Source of the DNA: Smallanthus sonchifolius | Lineage: Eukaryota; Streptophyta; Magnoliopsida; Asterales; Asteraceae | NCBI GenBank assembly: GCA_023525975.1 | Contig: JAKNSE010000034.1 | Coordinates: forward strand, 1,364,001-1,428,000 | Direction of reading: 5' to 3' | DNA: 64,000 bases | In this document: piece by piece, positions 56,490-64,000 of the stretch | Position numbering within the stretch: the stretch's first letter is position 1 | Layout: the number at the start of each line of letters is the position of its first letter | Made by a program: the position numbers and the translations under genes | Notes under the pieces: generated by a model | What the model was told of the DNA's origin: nothing | Database searches by the model: none | Seen by the model: the letters and a program-made list of their open reading frames with translations, nothing else

Positions 56490-58751
56490 GCAGTTTTGGT
56501 GAGAATTATGTCATGCATGTAGAAAAATGGCAACTCCACTTGAACCACCAAATGGGATTAAATCAGAAGGGAAGCATTACTTTTCGATGTTAAAGGCGTT
56601 GTTTGAAATCAACTCAACATCCGAAACGAAACGCCTCAATTTCATACGTCTTATTTATATATGGTTCGACGTAAAAAAAAATTCTTTGGTTATTTCTTTG
56701 TCTTTTTACATTTTTTCATTTGGTTAACCGAGTCGCCGTAATTTTATATTTTTTTGCTTACCCACGTTAATGTAACCGCGTCAGCTGTATAAGGTCCGCT
56801 TCCCGACGCGTGTCTACGTTTAGACGTAAGTTTTTATTGGAAACGTGTTATGTCAAATATAATACGTTTTCGTGCTTATTATTATGTACGTTTCCATTTT
56901 GTTCGTGAAGGAGTCGGGTCAAATATAATGCGTTTTAGTTCGACGATATAAATTAAAGTTAGTCTACGTTTCGACGCCACCGCAATGCGTGACGGGTTAA
57001 ACTCCTGGTTAGTATTATTTAGATAAAATGTTATATTATAATATTTTATTAAACCAAAATACAATTAATATATTGGAAGTATATTATTCAACCTAAATAA
57101 TATTCCATGTATTATTTCTCACGATACGTGTAATAGTACTACCGTATTCGTGGTGAAGGTGTGACCGTAGTATGTCGCACACGTCGCTGGTCCACCCACA
57201 TCTTCTTGAATTATTGGTAAAAAATGGTATAATGTGGTGATGATCCACCGCATTTTTGCATTTGTGCGGCGACTAACCGTGAAGGGATGGTGTTACCGCC
57301 TGACGCCGCCGCACATCAACCCTCACTCCAACATGCGGTAAACCCATTACACACAACCTTAATTGCAATAATATAACAACAAAAAGGTTACTACTTCGAT
57401 TCTTTTTTTTTCTAGTGAGTAAAGGAAAGTAGACAACTCTCCTATCACTTTGATATATACTTATTGAAAGTAAGAAGATCTTCACTTTAGAGATAAAACT
57501 AATTAGTGTATAATGGGTGTTAAAGCTCAAGTATATATTATGTTTTAGCGACCTAGTAATTTGGCTCCTTGTACATCCATTCAATTAGGGTCGAGTATAT
57601 AAGTTTATGAAATGTTATGCAAAAAAAAGGTTTTATAATCAAAACATATGTATGTAATAATGGTGCCAAAGCTATTTACCACTCCTGGTTATTTTGACTT
57701 TATTGAGTTCCATCTAGACTTTATTAAATGTCTTTCAATCTCATCCTCAAATTCAAGTTTGAAATATCTTTCCACTTTATGTGGCTGTTTTCTTTATGTT
57801 TTAAACAATGCTAAAAAATCACTACTATATTTATTTGGAAGGGAAAATTACTAAAACAGTTAACCAAAAATTTTCAAAAACAGGCGTTTGATTTTAGCGT
57901 ACTGATTCATAGATATCCACTATACGTCCCAATGAAAACTCGACACACCATCTCAGGCGGTTAAGATGTAGCCGTCCCTTTAAACAATGCTAAAAAATCA
58001 CTACTATATTTTACTGCTCTTTCTTGAAAGTTACAATTGATATTGTTTAAATAGTTAGTATGAATTATTATCAGTTAACAGAGACATAATTTGGATTATT
58101 AAAATCCAATTTACCTTAATAAAATAACAAACTAAGGGATAAACTTAACGATTGAATTTTTTCAAAAAAATTGACTATGAAATCAAACCAATTTTTGGTT
58201 TATATGGCACTTTAATTTGTATGATATGCAACTCACCGTTTATATGCAAAGAAATGTATTGATAAGTAAATCATACATAAATTATAAATATGCAACATGT
58301 ATAGTTTATATATTCTACTAAATTTGGCGATTCTTGTTCTAGAAAAAAGCGAATAAGTCGAAGTAAATATAAAAAAGTTATACCAATTCGTTTTGGATTT
58401 TGTGTTGAAACCAAAAATTAGCAAGCTGTGAAGTTCTGTTATCAAATTATTTCCTTTGTTATTATTACAATGTGGTCCAAATTGATTAAATATTTGTTAA
58501 CTATAAAATTTACTAATATAGATTAAAAATCGACATAATAAAGCAATTACAAAACAGAAAAAGAATAGACAAATAGGTTGGGGGAACAAAAACTTGGAAT
58601 TATTAGGATTAACAAACCGACAACCCACGAGGAGTATGTATTTATGACGAATAATTGTAGTTTGTGACGAATATTTATTTCCCAACACGATAAGTGTTAT
58701 GTTCGTGCCTATTACAAAAAAATAATTGGTTCATTACTTATTTTTTCTTCA
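56490..58751. other. Repeat-derived spacer, no gene seen
   Basis: 56750-57000 holds two related cgtttcgacg / aaatataatacgtttt segments. 57120-57350 is GC-richer with cgccgccgcac words and may be a dead DNA transposon. A 33-bp direct repeat (57800-57832 and 57979-58011) brackets about 146 bp. No host gene was recognised. Confidence 0.5.
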
Positions 58752-59185
58752 TCTATACTATATAATAAATAAAGGTTTCATAATGTCACGTGTCGCCTCC
58801 ATATTCATTCTTATAAATTTTTTCCCGCCTCTCTCTTCTAATAAATACATTTCCATATTTTTAATAATAATATACTTTTAAACAAATTATAATAGTAATA
58901 AAAAAACATTTATTTTAAATTAACTCATATTATAAGAGACTTTGAAAAGTAATTACATAGCTTATGTTTTCAATCAAATAGTAAATGAAATTCAAATTAC
59001 ATTGAATATTATTTAATGTATTTTTGAAATTCAGTTATATATTAATTTTTAGATTTTTTTTATTTTGTTTTCTGTTGTTAGTATATGCAATACATTTTTC
59101 CACTTATAAGATGTATATATAAAGATTTAAAAATTTTATATATTGAAAATTTTTAACCCTGTGTAGTACACAGGTTCTAAGCTAG
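58752..59185 (+). mobile_element. Non-autonomous Helitron
   Basis: It starts TCTATACTATATAATAAAT, has aatgtcacgtgtcg and cccgcctctctctt, and ends with hairpin cctgtgtagtacacagg then ttctaagCTAG. The host bases at the ends are A (58751) and T (59186), as expected. 434 bp. Confidence 0.88.
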
Positions 59186-59212
59186 TTACTATATATTTAA
59201 GTGTTCACAGAC

Positions 59213-59590
59213 TGATATCCGGTTCTTACCATCTACTATACCGTGTTGCGATAAGTATACTTGCCAAACATGATAAGAGGCTTCGATAAGTATACATATT
59301 TATATCCAAACCACCAATATTGTCCGTTTTGCCCATTAGGAGCTCATTAATTTGTTTTTTGTAGCCCAGGTGAAAACTTTTGGGGAGTCACCCATCCCTG
59401 AATTACTCCCACCCGAGCACGCTTAACTGTGAAGTTCTTCTCTCATCTACTACATTAAGCCCCAAAACACGTTGATGATATTCGAGACAAGACATTCCTT
59501 ATGAACTAAGAATCTCTCATGGCAACGGCCGATGTGGGATTTGCCTAAGGCATTATAATTGACCATGTTGATCTTCTCTGTATCGTTACA
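59213..59590 (-). mobile_element. Cassandra-like LTR carrying a 5S rRNA-like core
   Basis: On the minus strand the unit starts TGTAACGATACAG (59590) and includes ccgatgtgggatttgcc. Near 59365-59450 comes a 5S rRNA-like stretch: agttaagcgtgctcggg, then gtaattcagggatgggtgac. Cassandra TRIM elements are known for 5S sequences in their LTRs. The end at 59213 (ggatatca) is approximate. A single LTR is seen, so this is probably a solo LTR. It is not a functional 5S gene. Confidence 0.75.
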
Positions 59591-61052
59591 CCTACACACA
59601 CTCACCAAAAAAACTTACCTCTTTAAGAGGCCTACATACTTGTGTGATGTTTGAAGATCTTTATATATACTCATCTTGATCACATGACGAGTTATAGATT
59701 TGTTTCATTATGCTTAACCAAATTATCAGAGTCTATAGTCCAAGTAGTGATATCAGTTTGTTCTACATTGATATTTAGATTAGAGTATGTCATGTGATCT
59801 ATTTATCGCTTCATTTGTTAGTTTAATTCCATCAAATAAACTATAGACTCTTCAAATGGTCCTCATTGTCCTATTTCCTATGACCAATAGATAAATTATG
59901 CGTTAGAAAAATTGTTGCGTGGTTGATGTTTGCTATTCATGTAATACCTAATAATGTTGAATATTTGTAATGTGATTGTGAAAATTGTATTCCTTAAATA
60001 TTTTAAGAATATTTTGTTTAACTATCGAAAGAATCGTTTATTTTTGTTTCATTTTTTCAGATTCAAACAATGAACACTTTAAAAAATAAAACTCTCTATT
60101 ATATTCCAACATATATAACTATACAGTTTCCTTTGTCAGTTATACGTTGACATCATAAACCGTCATGTACGATTGTTTATATGAAGAATTTTTCATTAAA
60201 AACGTCGAAATATATCAGTTCTATCGTGCACCATCGAGAAAACACTAATGCTTTAAATACGGCAATAGTAATTCATATCAAGTCATTAAACATCATGACA
60301 CGTTTGAAACACTAATTGATTATTGTATTATAAAAGTACCAAAGTGATTATTTAAGTCGTCGATCATTTTTCATTACAACGTAATATATCGTGATTATAC
60401 TTATACGACTACTAAACTAACGAGTGTAAACTACTAGTTTTTATAGCATAAATCTATCAGTTCTTTAATTGTTTATATAATATATAATTAAAAAAATAAA
60501 AAATATATATATCAATTTTTTATAAGTGGTTAGATTTATAGTATTGTGAAAGATAGAAGATAAAATTCCCCTTTAGAAATAAATGGAAAGATGAGGATGT
60601 AAATTTATGAAGAAAAAAAAAAGGGTCCACAAAGAGTTCACTGTTTAAGCGCATGCGTGGTAGTTGGTACTGTCAAACATGATCCGACCCACCCCTCCAT
60701 TTTACTATTTATACAATTTGGCCCCCCACCCCATGCCCCAATTCTATTTTATGCCTACTATATATTAACCACACTCACGTCATACCACCTCAAATATACC
60801 ACCACTTTTTTTTTTTAATTCTCTTGTAAAACATAGGATTTATATAATAAAAAATGTAGATGAAATTTATTTTTCTAACTTTTATATAATGTTTAATGAA
60901 TATTTGACAATAATTTTGTAATAAATATATACATGACCATTGCATATTGATTAATAAAAAATATAAATCTTAGAATAACTAAAACGAAAATCCTTCAGTT
61001 AAAGAAACTTTATTTAAAAAAATGTCTTTAAAACATGTTCCTCTTTTACGTA
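59591..61052. other. AT-rich spacer, no gene seen
   Basis: Around 60650-60780 there is a CCACCCC-rich, tactatttatac stretch like a promoter remnant. No coding region follows. Confidence 0.45.
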
Positions 61053-61352
61053 GACTATTCGCAGCCGGTTCCATATCTTTATCCTTATAATTATACTAAA
61101 ATCATTAACTTTTCTCTCTCATTTTCAATTACATAATATATTTTTTTATAACTTTATCATTACATTTTCTCTCTCCTTCACTCACAACCACTTTCAAAAA
61201 ATATTAAAAGATTTATACAAGTGAACAATGTTTTCACAAATATACTATAAATTTATATATTTTCTCTCTCATTCACTCAAAACCACTTTAAACAACTCTT
61301 TAAAATATATCAAACTCACTCACAAACATATACCAAACCGGGTGTGAATGCT
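61053..61352. mobile_element. MITE-like element related to the APT intron 2 copy
   Basis: Shares ttataattatactaaaatcattaacttttc, ctttatcattacattttctctc and aaccacttt words, in order, with 45804-46211. It ends gggtgtgaatgctat. Borders are approximate; a third fragment lies at about 61480-61728. Confidence 0.55.
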
Positions 61353-61739
61353 ATCCATCACTAAATTTAACAAAAAATTATCATTTCTTAAATTTATATC
61401 TTATTTTTCGAAAAGCTTCCACAACAGACTCCCCATACGCATCACTTATTTCAATTAAATAATATTTCTTTATTTGTTTATTATTATTTTTTTCTCGTTC
61501 TTTTACTCACACTTACAAAAAGTATAAAATAATGTATAGACGATGGAGATGAGGTGAACGATGACCCTCTAAATATAAAGGATGGTTATAATTTTCTTTA
61601 AAAATATAGAGGATGGAGATGAGGATGTGGGAGCTGATGTGAACATAAAATTATATAATTTTTTATGTTTCCTTTATAATTTAGAGATTAGGGTATAGAT
61701 AGGGGAGCTGATGTGAATGCTCTAAGCGGTAAAAAATAT

Positions 61740-62573
61740 CAGTCCTTATCTAAATTGATTGAACCCCTATCTGAAAATGCATTACAAAGGTGCATCCGAC
61801 AATATACTTTGATGCATTGTCATAATGTATTTTAATGTATATGTTTTACTATAGTTGATCAAACCCCTAGTTTTATGCATTATTATTTTCATTTTGATGA
61901 AAAAGGGTTACAAAGTGCATCAAAACCGCACATGAAGTTTTGATGGGTTAGTTTTAGTTCACCTTTTCTTTTCAAGTCAAAATTTAAGTGATTACTACTA
62001 TTGGTTGTCCATCTTTTCCTCATATTTTTAAAAACTTTTATCAAACTTGATTGGGCATGCTTCCTTTGATTGTCGTTTCTTGTGTGTATAGTATTTATTG
62101 AGGTATGCGAGCTCATTAAGTACCTCAATTGTCGATCCCTAGCCTTAGGTTGTGAATGATGGTGCAAACCTTTCACGTACGAGACTAAGATTACGATGAG
62201 GACAAGAGAAGTATGAAATGAATCTTGATCTCTTGATCACAGCAAATCAATGACTAAGATAAGGTAATATCAATTTCATAATTAACAAGACATCAATTAT
62301 GACTTAAAAGGGGGAAAAAGAATAAAAAAACACAATTGTTAACATTTTATTTAGTTTCATCACTTTTTAAATGCAAATAACTTTTATACTTCATTATTTA
62401 AAAAAAAAATCTAAACCACAAAATTGAATATTTTATCCTCTTTATTTTAAGTATAATATTGATATATATTAAAATAATAATTTTTTTAAACTTTGATATA
62501 TAGTACACAACAGTAATAAAACATAATTATACATAGGGGAGTGATTACAAGAAAATATAACTGTACATAAATA
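61740..62573. other. Spacer, no gene seen
   Basis: Readings here show no known domain. Confidence 0.5.
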
Positions 62574-63031
62574 TCTATATGTATACTACTTAATACAAAG
62601 TAAAATTATAGGATACGTGTCAACTTGTGATGCATTCTTAGAATGATTTTCCTGTCTCTCTCTCCTATTAAATATATATTAAAAAAAATATTTTTAAATA
62701 TTTAACAGCAATCTAGTTATGGATACTTTTTATTTAATTATAGATTGTTATTATATCATTAAACAAATGAATTTAATATGGATTACCATTTATCAATTAC
62801 ATAAAAAATAAATCATATCAAGTTAAAAAAAATATTTTAAAAATTAACTTAATATAATTTAAAACTGTCACGTTAAAGTAGACATATTTTGACGAGTGTA
62901 TGTGTTAAGAGACTACATTATATTTTATTCAACTCGTGTAATACACGGGTTTTTAAAAACGTAATTTTTTATTACTAATTATATAACATTATATTAATTT
63001 AATCCGTGTAATACACGGGATTCTAACCTAG
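62574..63031 (+). mobile_element. Helitron(s), possibly nested
   Basis: The 3' end is certain: hairpin ccgtgtaatacacgg then gattctaacCTAG (63028-63031), followed by T. The likely 5' end is TCTATATGTATACTACTTAA (62574) with ggatacgtgtcaac and cctgtctctctctcc. A second hairpin (ctcgtgtaatacacggg, near 62934-62950) means two 3' ends lie 75 bp apart. Confidence 0.75.
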
Positions 63032-63046
63032 TGTGTGTGTGTGTGT

Positions 63047-63235
63047 ATATATAATAGAAGGTTCCACTAAAAAGTGGTTTTTCGATAAAAAGTGGGTCAA
63101 ACGAACTCCGATTGAGCTCATTCCAGCGGCGTTGGAACCGTCTCATTGAACTCTAATCCGGACCCAAAAACCTAAACCCCCTCCACCCGCACCCTCTAAA
63201 ACCTAAACCCCCCTCCAACCCCACCCCAAAAAACC
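63047..63235. mobile_element. Half copy of the telomere-word TIR element
   Basis: gaaggttccactaaaaagtggtttttcg and attgagctcattccagcggcgttggaaccgt match one arm of 52210-52621, followed by cctaaacccc words (the telomere-like strand inverted). The second arm is missing. Confidence 0.75.
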
Positions 63236-64000
63236 TATTTTAATATCCAGAATGTAATTTTAAAAATTTTCGCCGTTCAGAAAAAAAAGTGTTCTTATTG
63301 CAAGATAAGTAGTTGGGTTAGGATAAAGTCTAATCACCATGATATCAATTTCAAATATCCCTTGCATGTTGCATTCTATCCAAATCCACAATTTTATAAT
63401 GGACATGATGAATCTTTGCTTTTCAACTTTCCAACAACGTTTAATGAAAATCTATATAATTATATGGGAAAGCGTATTTACTATTTAATGTGAGAAATGT
63501 ATTCTGTGGTATAGTTAATTAAACATATTCATGTAGCAATTATTTTTCACAAAGAGATGGCATATATTCTAGGTTCCAGAATCAAAGACAAAGTGATTTT
63601 GGTTTTGATATCATAACGTATAATCATAATCATATACCAATCAATAGTTAAATAAAAAAGGGGACAAGCATATCCATTCGGATGATCTTTTATCTAACCA
63701 TATACCAATCAATTCCAAAATCAAAATGTGATCATCAGATGTGAAATTTGGGGCCAAACTTTGCTTCTATAAAGCATGCCCTAAAAAATTTCATTTCTCA
63801 TGCTACTTTTAATATATTATATGTTACATGTTGGGTCAAAATAACCTAACAATAATATATATATATATAATTTTTTATATGACTTATCATTTTCGGGGGT
63901 GGTCCCTTGTTCAGTAAGTAGCAATATTTAGATAAACCAATTTTTTAGAGTGTTCTAATTAAGTTACTTAAATTTTTTATATCCCAATTTAGTCATTATG
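63236..64000. other. AT-rich spacer, no gene seen
   Basis: Nothing recognised. A T-run/gttcag word at about 63270 may be a retroposon trace. Confidence 0.45.

Noticed and set aside
59365..59450. Possible 5S rRNA gene
   Set aside because: Only part of the 5S sequence is present, with several differences, and it lies inside a unit with Cassandra-like features.
1..64000. CRISPR array, bacterial operon or organelle insertion
   Set aside because: No spaced identical repeats with unique spacers, no bacterial gene layout, and no plastid or mitochondrial gene was recognised.

Overview
The window is nuclear DNA of a flowering plant. It is AT-rich, has introns with GT..AG borders, and is crowded with plant transposons (Ty3/Tat, PIF/Harbinger, hAT, MULE, Helitron, SINE, LINE, a Cassandra-like element). 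Gene structures fit a eudicot. Several repeat styles look familiar from Asteraceae (daisy family), but that assignment is my impression only.

Host genes, left to right: (1) a vacuolar H+-pyrophosphatase gene, minus strand, eight coding exons (7505-11562), complete at 764 aa; (2) a FAR1-related (FRS6-like) gene, plus strand (23301-25274), with one in-frame TGA inside the FAR1 domain; (3) HUS1, plus strand, single coding exon (27532-28506); (4) a DAYSLEEPER/RICESLEEPER-type domesticated hAT transposase gene, minus strand (29825-31921), with a 5' UTR intron; (5) a CUE-domain gene, minus strand, five coding exons (about 35174-39048), with a MULE and a nested Helitron inside intron 4; (6) a PPR pseudogene (about 41735-42200); (7) adenine phosphoribosyltransferase (APT), minus strand, seven coding exons (42912-46612), complete at 193 aa.

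Mobile DNA fills most of the rest. Positions 1 to about 6135 are the left part of a Ty3/gypsy Tat-lineage LTR retrotransposon on the minus strand: LTR, primer-binding site, gag, protease, RT, RNase H, second RNase H and integrase, running off the window edge, with one frameshift. A PIF/Harbinger element (11652-15190, TTA target duplication) starts 90 bp upstream of the pyrophosphatase ATG. Two MULE-like elements have long terminal inverted repeats and exact 9-bp duplications (17425-18511 and 35340-36592). hAT-type MITEs with 8-bp duplications lie at 20513, 21130, 37602, 40561 and 56065. One Helitron family with TC...CTAG ends and a CCCGTGTAATACACGGG-type hairpin occurs at least five times. A roughly 550-bp fold-back sits upstream of the CUE gene. 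Positions 47100-50110 hold a broken hAT transposon split by about 2 kb of other repeat DNA. The right third (50-64 kb) is almost only repeats: SINEs, MITEs, two Harbinger ORF remnants, a Cassandra-like LTR with a 5S rRNA-like core, and Helitrons.

The host genes do not form a pathway cluster. Their shared theme is contact with transposons: two genes descend from transposases (FRS from a MULE, DAYSLEEPER from hAT), and three others carry recent-looking insertions in introns or just upstream. I found no tRNA or rRNA gene, CRISPR array or clear new multi-gene system. The most notable items are the nonsense codon in the FRS gene, the nested insertion inside the CUE gene, the Harbinger next to the pyrophosphatase start, the long hairpin, and hAT MITEs each built from its own short palindrome.
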